DNA of 64,000 nucleotides from Gyrodactylus bullatarudis. Lineage: Eukaryota > Platyhelminthes > Monogenea > Gyrodactylidea > Gyrodactylidae. The DNA lies in NCBI GenBank assembly GCA_012064415.1, contig SSNU01000064.1:1-64000 (forward strand), given 5' to 3'. Every line of letters starts with the position of its first letter. The first letter of the stretch is position 1. The notes below the pieces were generated by a model. The model worked only from the letters and a program-made list of their open reading frames with translations, did no database searches and was not told the origin of the DNA. Below, in pieces: positions 13,801-28,800 of this stretch. The translations under genes and the position numbers were made by a program.

Positions 13801-16800
13801 TATTAAAATAAGAGAAGGTTTATGAATAGTGCAGCAACTAAACTTACAAAGGTTGACTAGAAATATTTCGTTCTAGGTGCTTAGGTAATATATTCCACAG
13901 GAAGGTCTTATTTGGTAATGAATTAGCCCATGTCGCTGAATGTTACAGTTTACTAATGGACCCCACCGAGACTGGTACGAAAGAAACTCACATAGTATTC
14001 AGAAATAATCTAAGTATACATCTTTGGTAGACATATACGCGCGTTTCGTCCTCTTTTTGGACTCACCACAACCTGGGATTTGAAGAGAAGGTTTAATCTA
14101 AGAGATTTTTGGCACCTAAACCTAATTGACAGGAAGATGAGAATTTCCTATTTTTACAAAAAACTCAATATTTTTATCTAGAAAGTCAGGAAAAAATTTA
14201 TTTTTTGGATTCCACTATGAAATGAGCTGATTAGTTTTGGATACATAATAAATTTCCGAAAAAAATTTAATCTGACCAAAATTTTTATCGATTTCAAAGA
14301 TTTGAAGCAGTTAAATATTGATATTCAGGATCAAAATTAGACGAAGATTTCGAATTCACCTGCAGGAATTCACAGAAATTCGTCATTACGGTGAGAAATC
14401 GAACCATTTGAATTTTTCGATTATCACGAGGGAAAATGATCCAAAATATAGAGATTGGACTTTTTCTTGGAAAGAGTAATTTTCTCTCAAATTCCACGTT
14501 CAAATTCGAAATCTTCGTCTAATTTTGATCCTGAATATCAATAGTTAACTGCTTCAAATCTTTAAAATCGATAAAAATTTTGGATTTGAAAGTTGAAAAA
14601 GTGGAAATTTGAAACATTTCCGAAATTCAAAAAACTGCTCAATTTTGGTCAGATTTAATTTTTTCGGAAATTTATTTTGTATCCAAAACTAATCAGCTCA
14701 TTTCATAGTGGAATCCAAAAAATAAATTTTTTCCTGACTTTCTGGATAAAAATATTGAGTTTTTTGTAAAAATAGGAAATTCTCATCTTCATGTCAACTA
14801 GCTTTAGAATCCTTAGATATTAAAGCATCATCATATTGTGTAGGCAACCTATGAGAATTTTACCTAATGTGGATTTCCAAAATGAGTCATTGTATTTCAG
14901 ATCATTTCATCATTACCACCCTTTTTTAGAGTCATCTCCAATTGCTGAATTAACCTATCCTAATGGGAACAACATCAAGTTGCAAAATTTTTCAGCCAAC
15001 CAGATCAACAAGAATGAGCTAATTCTTTCAAATAATGGGCGAAATTCCAGAAACCGAGTGAGTTGCTCAAACTAAAAATTGTATTGATCAGTAGAAAAGG
15101 CGTTACTATCTTGCTTTTGTCTGTCTGAGAACCAAGAATCTTTAACATTTTAGAAAGCGGGAAAATGTGTAAAGAGAATCTCTAACACCCTAAATACAAC
15201 TTCACTCAATGAAATGTAAAACCCAGAAAGGAACTTGATTTATTACAATTATTTCAATGTATTCTTTCTCTCTTTTACATACTTTCTTGCCTGCTGTAAG
15301 CCAGATTTAAAAAATCTCCCTGCCACCCCCACTTTAAGTTATATTTTTTTCTTTCAAAATAAAAAAAAGAGTAAAATAATCTTGAAAATCAGGGGTAAGA
15401 AGATTGAAGCCTTTTTCACTTTCCACACTCACTTGGCAATCCTAGAACATAATCTAAGGTCATAGTATATAGTATTAGTATAATCGATAGACATGTAAAA
15501 AGAGATTTCTGTAACACCTTTCCTGCTATTCTCTCATTCTCACTTTCTTTTATCGATATGTATAAATATTTATAGATATCTGTGGGTGTATATATCTGTA
15601 TCTTGAAGGGAAGAATTTTATGCCAACATAACAGCAAATTTGATTTTTACATGAATTTCAAAATAAACCCGTACTTTTATTATTGCATCACTAAAGTAGT
15701 CTTAATTTTATCTCCATCCTAATATCTCTCTGGTTTATTTTCCAAGTGAGTTTACAGTAAATTTTTAAGTTATCTCGGTTAATGAGCCAATATGAAATTT
15801 CCTTTTTTTTATCCTACAACTGTTAGCTTATCAAGATTTAATGAGTTTGGTGCAGAACACTTTGAAGAGTTGGAAATAAAAATTTCTCTGTCCTCTCTCA
15901 ACAGGCTGTCTGATGTACACAGAAGGAAGGCAACGTGAAATGTCCATTAGAATCTTTTCACACAATTTTAAACCAATTTCGATTAAATCTCATGATAAGG
16001 AATAAGGGAATATTTGAAAATTAAAATTCTTTTCGTATGTTTTATGATTGGATATCATGTGATAATAATGATAATCAAAAAAGGGTGTATTAAAACAACA
16101 CCAACACACATCAAATCAAAACTGTGTTTGGGTTAATGCTATATATAAGAGAGAGGGCAAACAACACTCTTGATTCTCATAAATGGTTTCACATTCACTT
16201 AACATTTGCTATCCTGCAGTTTTAGTTCTTCTATCAGCTAAGTTATCTACTGTTGATGTTCCATCATTCATGTTTGGCATAATTTTATTTAAGAAAAAAA
16301 ATAACAATACAGAACCATGTATTATATCAATAAAAGTACATTTGCACATTTACCCTTGAGATTGATTACTTATTGGCCAATAGGTTTCAGATGGAAAATG
16401 TGTTTTAAATCTAGTGTGAAAAAGTTGTGTGACCACATGTTACTTTGCTTCAAAACAACAGCTAAAGGGTTATCTGAGTGAACTTGAATTTGAATAAGCA
16501 TTCTAAGCAATTTAAATTAAATGATGAATGAAACTAAGCCTTGGGCCATCTCTGGATGTAACATAGAGATTGATGAGCTCTACTTAACCACACGGAAAAT
16601 GAACAGTTAGAGAATTCGACCTTGAGATTAATTAAATTCTCAACTTTATATTAACAAGCTTTAGTTTCCTTGTATTAGGACATCTAATCCCTCCAAATTC
16701 ATTAGGGGAAATAAGCTCTGGTGAGGAAATTGATAGAAAGAATCGTAAATCTCTCTCTTGCATACAATGTGTAATACAATGGTTATGGGTTTCAGGTTAT

Positions 16801-19800
16801 TCCATCTTGAAATTGATTTAGATTGAAGGAAACAGGACGTAGAGTGAGAGTTAGAAGGATGCGAAATAAAATGGAAAAATATAAAACCAAAAAAAGAAAA
16901 GACCAATAAAACATTTCAGATAAACTTTTTATTTCAATGATTTCAATAGTACAACTGTTTTTTAATCGACAATTTATTAATGTTACGTCCGAATATTCGA
17001 TTCTCTTCAAAACTTCCCTCTGAAATCAAAAAAAGGTATTAAAATCTACACTTTTTTATCGGTAACATTTCTTAATTCAGGCTCGTCTAGGTTTTCATTC
17101 AAGGTTGTTTTCTTTGGAATCAAAATCAGACAAGAGGATCAAATTTATTCAGAGGTTTTTCGATCATCAACATTTCACTAATTTCAAGGCAGTAAAAATG
17201 ATCATGAAATTGAAATACAACTCTTATACGATAAGTTGGATCTCATTTAAGGCATATTTGATTTCCTTGGCTCATCTTAAGAAAATCTTTTGATCAACCT
17301 GTCACAAAAAATAGAATTAAAAGTTTGAATTTCCTTTCAAAAACTAATTTTATTCATGCATAGCACATAGTTTTAATTAATCTGATCTAATTTAGATGTA
17401 AAATAGACTCAACTAGAATCCAAAATGTATTTGTATTTTAACCCGAAATGAATCGTCTCTTTGCTCAATCTTACGGCCTCAAAAATACTTCATTAGTCAT
17501 GAGCTGTAGATGAAAAAATAAGAGATTCTTCCAATATATTCCCTGTATACTCCTTGATCTTAATCATGATCTATTTAGGAAGCATAACAATATATATAAA
17601 CATGTATTTCATGAATAAATAATTGCCTTCTCCTAATTAGTCAGATGGTAATGTAATGAAGCTCTTTTAGTTCTCCACATGATGCCACCACCATTGCCCA
17701 ACATCTCTCTAAAAATAACAAAAAAAGAGATCTCACTTTGATTTCTTTATTCATTCTTTTTAAAAAAATGTATCTTCTTCACAATGGATGTATAGGAATT
17801 TGCCCTATGCCACTCACCACCTCTAATTGAAACTGTGTAAATTAAATTATACACACATCGAGGATTAGAAGTAAACGAGAATGGCCAGGCATGTATGTAT
17901 GTATTCATATTATCCGGAGTGAGTAATCCTGGTTCACTTGAGAGGGAATATGCTAATGATGGACGAGAAAGTTGTCATTCTTCTTTTTTTCTCTTAAAAG
18001 TTCGATGGAGATAAAAAGTGTATACAGGCCCTTTGTTACATTTTGACTTGAAACGAAAATGTTCCCTTGTGAATCAAAGACTTTCTCACACCTCTTCTTC
18101 TGAATAGGAAAAAAGAAGAAGAGTACCGACTTCATGTGATATGGAAATGTCTTCCTCGATGAATTAAAATGAAACACGTGACGTTAACTTTGATAAATAA
18201 ACTTCTCAGAGATTTTACTTGTCTCTTTCCCTTAAACTCTCTTTGGAAGTTATGTAAAAGGAAGGTCTTTCTCTCTCTCATGTTGGAAAACATCTAATAA
18301 ACGCCTGTTGTTCCTCTGTGTGTTCCTGTGAGTAAAGATGAGCAATTCATGACATGTCTCAGATTATATTTGAACAACACTCCATCCTCAAATTAATTCA
18401 TGCATAACATTTTTAGAAATAGATACGGAGAGAGTTTATTCCTCTATATATTAATCCGTTTACTCTATTCTACAAATATCTGGCATTAATAATAATACTA
18501 AAGGGTGAATATTATTATTATTTCAGGAATGAAGGGGAAAAAATCTATATTTCAATTTTCCTCCTTTAGGGATGGATGTAGGACTGAAATCTGTGCACGA
18601 ATGATAAACTGTAATTTTTTTGGATTAATATCGTATTTTTAATAAATAAATATACATACAAATATGGAGCTTTCCAAAAACTATCTATCCATGAATGTCA
18701 AAATCATGAAAATTGAAAATTAATCTCTTACCCCATCTTCTTACTTTTCCATTCGAGAGGGGGAGTGTAGGCAGTGTGGAATGTACGAGGGAAAACATAA
18801 GACGTTCATCTAGCTAAATGGGGACAAGTCCCATGAAAACTGCAACAGACTGAAACAGACTTCTTGCATTGACCTTATTAAATTTCTTTTATCATTCTAA
18901 ACCAACTTGAGATATTTTAAAATGTATGTAATTAGAAAATTTAAGTGATATTCCGAGAAAATGGTCATTTTTTGAATTTACTCACTTTTCTCGAAATTGT
19001 TCAGGATTAAAAAGTTAGAGAGGAAACTTAGCCAAACGAGTTCTGAGGATTCCTTATCGTCAGATTTGGATTTCTTGATCATTTTTCCTGCTCGAAAATT
19101 AGTAAAAATAGGGGTACTTTTGGTGGTATTAACGTTTATTAAAATTTAAATAAAAAATATATAATTTTACAACTTATATCATCTTGTTAAGCGGAAACTT
19201 CTGGGCATTTTAGCATTTTGAACTTTCTAACCGAAGTTATCGTGCTTTGAAAATAGTAAATTTCCTAATAATGATAATTTTCTTGCATAATCAAACAAAG
19301 AAGGGCAGAGAGGGAATGTGTGACAAACATGTGAATTAATTCACATTACGCACTTTTTTTAACTTGAAAAACTTGGGACAGGGAAAATATTTTGTCAGCT
19401 ACACCATTACCAAAAGCTCAAAAATGAAAAGTTTGAAAAATTCTTTTCTTCTAACGTTAGATTCGAGTTCTTGATCATAAGAAACAACTTCATATCAACC
19501 AACTTTAGGTTCTTTTCAACCAAGATTTTTTTTGTTTGTTTGTTAGAAAATACCTTTATTACAAATTTGATATATATATGTACAAAATAATAAAAAATAT
19601 TAATTGAGTTTTCTTGGGAACAAATTAGAAATATCATTGAATCTTGATGGATGGAGAATTTTGGCTTTTAATAAATAAACAAAAAAGCCTTTCAAGAGAT
19701 TTCGTTAATATTCTGGAATTATTGAAGATTAGCATAAAGAAGACTCTTTGAGTAGTCAAGTTTAGACCTTATATGAGACATTATGGTTTTAATGTTTGTA

Positions 19801-22800
19801 AGATCATTACATTCTGTAAGTTTGAATTTTTTATCGATCATCTTATAAGAGGATAGTAAATAATGATTAGAGAAAGAGGGGTTTCTAAGGTTATATGTAT
19901 TTTTAAGTAATTCGGCTGATTTAACAAAGGTTTTTACAATAATGGCATATCTCCTATCATTCACCGATTTTGTATACATTTCTCTGAAACTAGTCCAATT
20001 TCCTTGAAAGATAAAAGCTGAAACCTTTATACCGGTATTTCTATTCATTTCAGTTGAATATTGTGTAAAAGTGTTACTTTCTTGAAAAATTCTAACTAAC
20101 AATAGATTTTGAGAATTTCAAACTTTATTCAAATTATTCCCCTCAGATAGAAGGAAATAATGATTAATCTAAATTCTAATAAAGAGAAAAAATTCATCCA
20201 ATAAATTACACGAGTTGCATAAATAATAATTTAATTTCGGAGATTCTTATCAAAAGAGAAGTACAAGAAGAATACTATAGAAGAAGATGTACAGTTTAAA
20301 GTTCTCAAACTACTATAGGCGAGAGATGATTCAAATAAAATATGGAAAGTAAGAGTTTTTTACTCAAAACTTACCATCTCTATTCAATAAAATAATAAGT
20401 GCTATTCATCTTATCCAGTTTGAGATACATTTACTCTTTCCTTCACCTCTGACACCAACAAAAAATTTCAATTCTTTAGTTTTGTATCCATTCGAGCATT
20501 CTATAGACATCTAGTTGTTCTATGGTCCATAAAATAAGGTTGATTCATAAAGGTTTCCTAAAGCCAGGGGGAGAAGACTATATTATTTAACATATTCCAG
20601 TATGTGGCCTCATAAATAAGTGGGATACTGCGGTTACTAGACATTTTAAACAAGAAGAACATGCAGCTACTATTTCAAAATTTTCCGTTTTATACAAAAA
20701 CCCTAGTGATGACAGAATAGATGTATGGGTGAAAGAAAAATTTCTTATCAACCAAACAGAAGCTCGATAATCCAAAGAATAACAAAATTCACTTTTAGAC
20801 AGTAAGAACATCCTGTGCTATTGGATGGCCCTAAAAATGAATCTTTGGCACTATATTATGTAACCATCTAAGGAATATCTTACACCAATAAATGACTGTA
20901 TAATGTGCAAGGCATTTTGAGATTACCGAAATCGAATTCCTACTCATTCCGTAATTTTATTTTTCTCAAACATCTCTCTACTCACAATACCCTTATCCGT
21001 ATGATGCAGATTATAGACCAGATTCAAGTTTACCCCGAGTCATTTGAATGGAAATGCGATAATTCCTGATTGAAAGACACTTTAATCCGACTTGGAGAAT
21101 TCTTCTGATAATAAAATAGCGTACCTTGTGATATGAATATAGCCTCTTCTGTCATTCATTCCTAAGATAGGCTTTATTTTGTTTATTTTTTTGTTTACCC
21201 AGTCTCGATCTGAATCACGAATTCATTTTCCAGATCATTTAACAAGCACTCTGTCCCAGAGAGAGAGAGAGAGAGAGAATCTTCCCACTGCCATCTTAGT
21301 TGTTTTTTTCAAAGAGAGATTCTGAATTATTGTTATCATTGTTACTTCTTTGCGTGGAGTGAACAAGTTCATGTTGTGTCAGTTTGAAAGTGGAGGGCAT
21401 TTGTTTGATCTACCAGTACCACTACTCAATCCTTCATCATTGAGAATAATGATAATTTTCATATATTTCCCCCCAACTACCACTTCATATAACACCATGG
21501 GCTATTTATGTACACTATAGTGATTAATACAGCTATTTTTCTATACTCTTAAAAGCTTGATTATATACAGTAGATGAACTCGATTTCATATGGCTTCATC
21601 GATCTGGTTGAGGATGAGGTCTTGTAAGAAATCTAATTCATTTTTCAAGAGTTCACATGAAGTTTTTGATTAACTTGTCCGGACTCCTAACAAGTCCGGA
21701 CACATTGTGGAGTCCATAGCCGTTGAAACGCTTGGATTGGCCAAAATGGTTGAGAACCTTTATATTGACATGAGTTTTAATAAACTTTTAATTTCAACTT
21801 GAAGGTTATGTGAAAGTCAATCTTTGTATAGTAAATAACCTACCAAGAGTGAATTTTTTATGACATTGTTCATAAATGCTTTTTTAGGGCCCTAAAATAT
21901 TTGAGGTCAAGATTGTACTTTTTATTATGCAACCCTTGAAATAGAGAATTTTTATAGCTTCTGATGTATTGAATTGTGTGACAAAAGTGGTGTAAATATT
22001 AGTCAAGTGGTATACGACTAATATGCATAAATGTAATAAAAATATGCATACTTTTTAATGCCCAGGAAAAGTTTTAAGATGTAAAAAGTACTATAGAACA
22101 ACAAGCTGTTTCTTTACATTCGAGATTAATATTTCTTATTGTCACATAGGGAATTACTCACAAGTAGGCTAATTTAACCTCATCCCTGTATTGTATTAGT
22201 TCACCAGAAATATCACTGAATAATCGATAAACTAAAGTAATGTATATAGATAATGTCTTGGATATATACTTTCTTCTGATGTCTTTCATAATTAGAGCGA
22301 ATGATTGCTAGACGTCAATCTTCATCTTTACACAGAATGCTCCTCATTCCCAAATATGCATTAAAACCATCTTGAGAAAATTAATCATACAGCTAGGAAT
22401 TTCCTCGCTACGATACCATGTTATTCTCAAAAGGACTGACCTTGTAGTCGAAAAATTTTGCTCATTATTTTTACATCTAAATCTTTTAATTGATTTCGAA
22501 AATTTAAACCAATTCATTTGAAAAAGAATTTGGTCATAGCGGTTGAGAGAATCTCGCCATCTTCAAGAAAAAGTTAAACTTGTAAATTTTGGGCCCTTTG
22601 TGGTAATCCAAAAATTCTAATGGTTCCATTTCCCGCAATAATGACGAGTTTCTGTGAAGTTCTTTGAACGAATTGTATCATTTGTTCAATTTTGATCCCA
22701 AATATCACGATTTAATTGCTTCAAACCTTTTGAGCTCAAAGGTTAAATTAGAAATAAATTAGAAATTCTACTCGCTTTACATAGGTGGCGCATGTCTTAT

Positions 22801-25800
22801 AACCCTGGGGATATGTTAAAGTGTTACAAATTCATCATTTTACTATTTTACGCATAAATTCAAAATTTAGTTTATTAGAACATTCAAGGTAACCTTTTAG
22901 CCTGACGACAAGTAATGATATATTTAGATACTTCCGAAATAAAAGCACACAACAAAAAACATGAATAAATAGAGTGGAATGAGAGGTTCATTCTGATCTG
23001 GGCATTAGCTTCGTGTAAATGCTTTTGCGAGAGAGTAGAATTTCATTCTTTTTGATTTATTACTCTGGCAAAAGGAGAAACCCATTTGACATCATAAACC
23101 ACGATTGCTTAGTCTATTTCCATTTCTACCTCTTCATTGTGTACATAAACCGATAGATCACATTTCCTATAGATATAGAAGGATAACAGAAACATTTATA
23201 TCAAGAAAGTTGCAAACCCAGTTTTAATTATAAATGTATATATACTTATATACTAATACATATAAAAACAATATATATTATATATTGTATATTTGATAGG
23301 GTTTGCTATGTCCCTCTATTTCCTACAATCTTTTTATTCTTCAAAATATAATGTTATTGGTTTGAAAGGATCATAAAATGTCACATTTATATTCTCTTAT
23401 AATTACTCTGATATTCTTAAAGTACACACAGATTCATTCATTCATTGGATAAATTATAGAAAATTTACTATTTTTTTCTTGAAGTTTGAATGAAAATTAT
23501 AATCTACAAATTTTATGAAAGAAATAGTAAAAGTTGAAGAAATTTATAGTAAATAGTAAGCTGAAAACACGCCAAAACACTTCAGTATAAATAGCAACAA
23601 TCTAGAGAAAGACGAAACAGCTCACACATTAGCCAGGGTATTTGAAGGGTTTAATCGAAAATTTTTAAATTGAAGCCCTGCGCTCTTCCCGTCAAAGATA
23701 CCAGTGGTGACATCTGACGAACTTTTGAACTGAGATGCTCTTTGCCTAGTAGTCTCTAAAAGAACATAATATTTTTGAAACAACCTCTTACTTCTTTTCC
23801 CTTTTAATCTTTGAATGTGTGAAATTTTATTCTATAATTTCCCTATCAATGGACGTTCAGCTAGAGTTACTGAATAAAAATACGGCAGAATTGATAAAGT
23901 AAAGATGGGTTCTCATGATGTCTTCATGAGCACCAGCCTTCTCTATTCTCTTAGTCTATAAGAAGAGAAGGTGTCTAGAATGTCACATTAACGGGTAGTC
24001 TGTTTTGTTGTAATTACATAATTACAGTACATAATGCTGTGTATTATGTAATTGAATATATAAAAAAGGATAGAATATATTGAAAGAAGAAAGTATGCAA
24101 AGCAATTTTGCCTGCCCATCTCCTGCAGACACGGCTTCTAATGAAACTTCTTAGGGAATGTACTTTATACGTATCATTATGCAGATTTATTATTTAAGAA
24201 ATATAGATACAGATGTGTATTTTTTCATTTAAAAAGAAGAAATCTATTGTACAATATCATGAATTATAAGAGAATTAAACTGAAAATGTCTCGAAAGTCT
24301 AACTACTTCAATTCATTCAATTTTTATCTTGGACCAACCAAATTTTGTCTGAAGCAATATATATTGATTCATAATTTGCTATAGTAAATTACTTTATGCA
24401 TTTATTCAACTAGCATTTTGAGGTTCTGCAAACACCGGAAGAGGTATTAATGAGAATAATTAATTTCCAAATCGAATTACATTCCTATAATGATTTATAC
24501 ATTTTAATTAGCTATTTCCTTTCGGGTAACCTTTTCAATATAGAATCATGCTTTTCAAAAGATTAATTCATTCATCTTTCCATAGACGAAATAATCTTGC
24601 GTCTGTTGTCTAAGGGGAAAACTTATTAATCCTATAGGTTTTGGTAAATCATGATCCTTTTAGTCTACCTGTGTTGACAGACTGGAAACTTCCTAGTCTT
24701 TTATTATTAGACACTAAGAGATATGTCATTTTTCCCAAAGACCAAATATAACTATTCTACGGATCGAGTCATTTTATTCATAAAAACAATAGTCAATGTT
24801 TTTTAAATATAAATATAGTAGCGATCAAATATTAAATTAGAAAAATTTAGATATCTTGTCGTAAACTCAGTCTGTAGGTTCTACAGTTAGAATTGATTCA
24901 AGATTTTTATATTCTAAATGCATTTCGAGTCCAAAAATTTCGCCTTGTTTGTTAGCTTTAACATCCAGGGACACGAGTTAACCCAAGGCTCAGAAAACAC
25001 ATCTTTTACCACCCAATCGATAGGAAATCTATTAGTCTCCTGGAATTGGTGCTAAACTAATTTACAAATTGTTGATTTTTACTGAGAAAGTAATTATTTA
25101 AACTAATTTTCCAGGGTCATAGTAATCATAGTCATCAAATATGCAATCGCCCAACCTCTATCTGCTAAAGCTTGAGAGATTACTAGTTTTTGGGATCAAA
25201 ATATGACCCAATTTTTGATCAATAGCTTTAAAATAACTGTAGATTTGTAATGAGCATCTAAATTTATTTGATAGACAAAAGAAATTATTTGGGACTTTTT
25301 GAATGTCTTTTTCACACTGCATATTTGTACTGTTTGTGTAGCCCTCTTAGGATTTTCAATTTGGAAATTTTCAAGTCAGTGATGAAATATTTTCTTTATC
25401 AAAGAAAATGAAAAATTAAGAATTTTCTGACATGCAATCAAGTTTCTTCTTGCAGCAGTATAACGTAATCATAAAAGTAAAGTTTGACTCGATAATTTCT
25501 TATTTGTCGAATGATAAATATTCAACTTTCCTGAGCAAATTCATTTTAATTCTTTTCCCCACTTCTTCATCTCCAACTGGCTTCATTCTGGCCATCACTC
25601 GAATATTTTCCTATTAATATTATTAATAGAATCCGAGTGTGTTACAAAAAACTCTCGGGGGAATTTCAGACCTTTTTATCATCAGATCAAGATTAGTCCT
25701 CTATTATTCTTTTTATTCTGATATAAACTATAGTTTAACTTCAATGGAAAAGTTGTCTCCAGGCATGGAAACATGTTTTTCTAAAATAATCCGCTACTCT

Positions 25801-28800
25801 AGGGGATACGCTTGTGGGAAATTGAAAAACATTTTTGAATTTACATAGGAACAATGTCTGATTTTTGCATTAGAGAAATTTGATTATCAAAACTCTTTGA
25901 TTAAATGAGACATTTTTATTAAAAGGCCACCTTTATTCTTAGATTCTAGACGAACGTGAAAACGAAACAAGCATTGATAGTGATTCAAATACTAATCCCA
26001 GCAATAACATTTCTGGACTGTTAACAGATGACAGAAATCTAGAATCAACATATCTCAAGCTGAACAACAACAATCCCGAAAATCAACTGCAACAGAGTAA
26101 GTCTGCGTTTCTGTTTATAGAATATATCAACATCCTTTTGATAAGAGGTTGTTGTGCAAACCATTTTTAATAAACATTATAAAAAAGATATTCTGTCTAA
26201 ATGATACGCTAGTTGTATCCTTATAGACAACCATCAATGTACTTGAAAACATGCTTACTTATCAACATTAGTTCTTCGTATGATAGTCTTACCTATTAGC
26301 AAGATTCATTAACCAACTTAGCCCTTGGTAATGGATAAAATCTAGGCTAGAAATTCTTTAACCCTTTCCAGTGACATGTCTCATATTTGATCCAAATATA
26401 TTAAACCTAAAAATTGTTTATCAAACTTCCCGAAGAAAGTCATTAGAATTAACTAAATTTACCTTATTTATTAAAAAATTCTTAAAATTACTTGTGCAGC
26501 CGCCTGAAAGTTGATAAGGAAATTTTATAGTAAAGTACAGTATCGAAAAACACCTCAAAAGTTTTTTCAAAATTAAAAAATTTTCTTGTGAATTCAAGTT
26601 GAGAATGCATTAGACCAAAAGGGAATGAAAAAAAATTTCTTCCTAAGGCTACTCAATTTCAACTTTGATTGAATGGAAAAATCAATTCATTTCTAGAGTT
26701 TCAAAGGGAGATTTCCCTTAAAAACATCTCTTGTTATAACTATAAATTGCATTGATGAATATTGGAAAAAAACATGTAGAGCGTACTTTTTTCCGATATG
26801 ACACCAAATCTGCATGCATTTCGATCATATTATACATCCGGTTCAAGAGGAATAGTATAACCAATTCACATTTATTAAGAATTGGGAATTATTATTTTGA
26901 TAATTGGAATTATAAATAGATTCAAGATTGTTCAAAATGTAAAATATTGTTAACATGAAGACTAGATCATTTGTGCTCCTGAATATTCGGAGAGAAACAT
27001 TTAGTTTTTCGAATCAAGTCTCTTTTTAAATACCCTACCCTGGCCTTGTTAGTTCATTGCCCATCTCTGATAAGAAGTGTACTTTGGGAAAGAAGACAGA
27101 AGAAAAGGGTTTGATTATAATTTATTTATCAGACAATAGTAATAGTAGTAATAATAATATTAATTTGCGATTACACATAAAAACGTAATGAACACGTTTC
27201 CAACCAACTTTTCCTTGAAACACTTCCAGATGAGGTTTCCTCTCTGCATTCCAATCATAAAATAATAAAAACCATGTGTGTCTTGTATGCCTCCAAAATG
27301 ATTTTATACTTCATCTGTACAGTGTACATTGTACAATATATAGAAATAATAAATACTATTATTAATCAAGCAATTAGTAAAGAATTCAATCTATTTTTAA
27401 TGTAATAAGAATTAATTTAAAAAATCATTTCTGCAATACCTAATTTTAACCATGTTATTATTATACTATTATTATTTAGGCCCTGAATAAACTTGCTTAG
27501 TCTAATGTTACTGCAAATGTATCTATTATACAGTCTACTAGAGTTATCATTTTTGTAATCCATGATTTTCTAGCACATTGTAAGATACAGCGTAGCACTT
27601 TTGTCTTCTTGGTAAAACACAATGTATGAACATCTTTTAACATGTTCATGATACAGAATGTATTACACTTGTATCACTTAAGGCACACTGTTTAGTACAA
27701 ATTCAAGGTTCATTTTAAATCTAGTCTCCCTAGAGTGTTATTAGTATCTGTTAATATATAATAAACTAATTCCAATAATATGATCATCTCTCACATATTC
27801 CATAGAACGAAGAAAGGACCTAGGCATAGATTTTAGGAATGCAGATGATCTCAAAATACTTTTGTTCATTAAGGTAAGATATTTCTCAGATAGTGGCATA
27901 ATACAGAGCCAAAGTTTTTGTCTCTTTAGCCATTCAGCAGAAAAAAAAACTGATCTGACCACTTACAAGTGAATTAAATTAGATTCTGACCCATGATGAA
28001 AGTCAAAAATTTGAAAAACTCAAGCTTTGTCAAGCTGTGACAATTTGAAATTTTTCTTTTAATGCGAACTGATCTCTTCATAATTAGATAGATTGGTTTG
28101 AAGTAAACCACCCTTGGACCTGTTAATAATTTCAAAGAGTTAATTTCTTTTTACAGGGAAAAGTAAATAAAAAAAACCCCTTTCTCCTTATCTACCTAGC
28201 ATGTTGCTAGTTTTTCCTGCATTCTGTTTATTATTGCTGGACAGGGAAGAAAGAACTGTTAACTCTCCCTTTAGCCCTTATTGCCTTGTGATAATTTCTC
28301 TACAATACATGTCCTTCTTTCTGTAAAGTAAAAAAAGAAATGACGATGCAGCAATAAAATCCTCATACTTTACTCTGTACAGATCCCTGTGTCCTATCAG
28401 TCCTTGTGGGATTAGATGTGAACCTTTTTCTGATAAGTACAAGATAACTTTTACTTCCTACTAGCCTAATAATAGAATACAATTGAACAAGCAATATAAA
28501 ATACAAACCTGAGGTTTATAATTCTGGTTATTCCTTCGAGAAGACCAAGGTAAACAGGTAATGGAGGATTGTTTATTCTATTCTATAAATCTATACTCTA
28601 TTATGGACTATAATAATAGCAGTGTAGTAATGATGCTAGATCCATAAATTGATTCTGATATCTACTTAATTACTGAAGGATCTTTCTCCCCCTAAGGAAG
28701 TCAACTTACCGTCTCCCAGATATTCCTTGCATTCATAATAATAAAGTGAAATATGCTATGAGTTATCAGTCTTGTTTTAAACCACCTAGACTAGATTCTC

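Larger units (their letters stand above)
7903..14929 (+). other. cadherin intron 3 (7027 nt)
   Basis: Donor AATG|GTGAGT after the first part of the cytoplasmic tail and acceptor CCCTTTTTTAG|AG, phase 1. If the donor is not used the protein ends after seven more codons (GESFFSL then TGA at 7923-7925), giving a short-tail form. The intron carries a family C fragment near 8915-9010, a family A copy, a family D block and two full foldback elements of family B. No gene is evident between them. Confidence 0.7.
15058..25942 (+). other. cadherin intron 4 (10885 nt)
   Basis: Donor CCGA|GTGAGT and acceptor TTATTCTTAG|ATT, phase 0. It is the longest intron in the window. It holds an AG microsatellite near 21258-21278, a partial family B copy near 22540-22740 and an antisense open frame at 19719-20102 (listed separately). 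Otherwise I see only AT-rich sequence with short frames that lack starts and family features. Confidence 0.65.

Noticed and set aside
14836..14929. Open frame upstream of the cadherin exon at 14930, including an ATG at 14836
   Set aside because: Only the acceptor at 14928-14929 (after CCCTTTTTTAG) has the right phase to join the exon ending at 7902; the earlier AG sites give the wrong phase or a stop.
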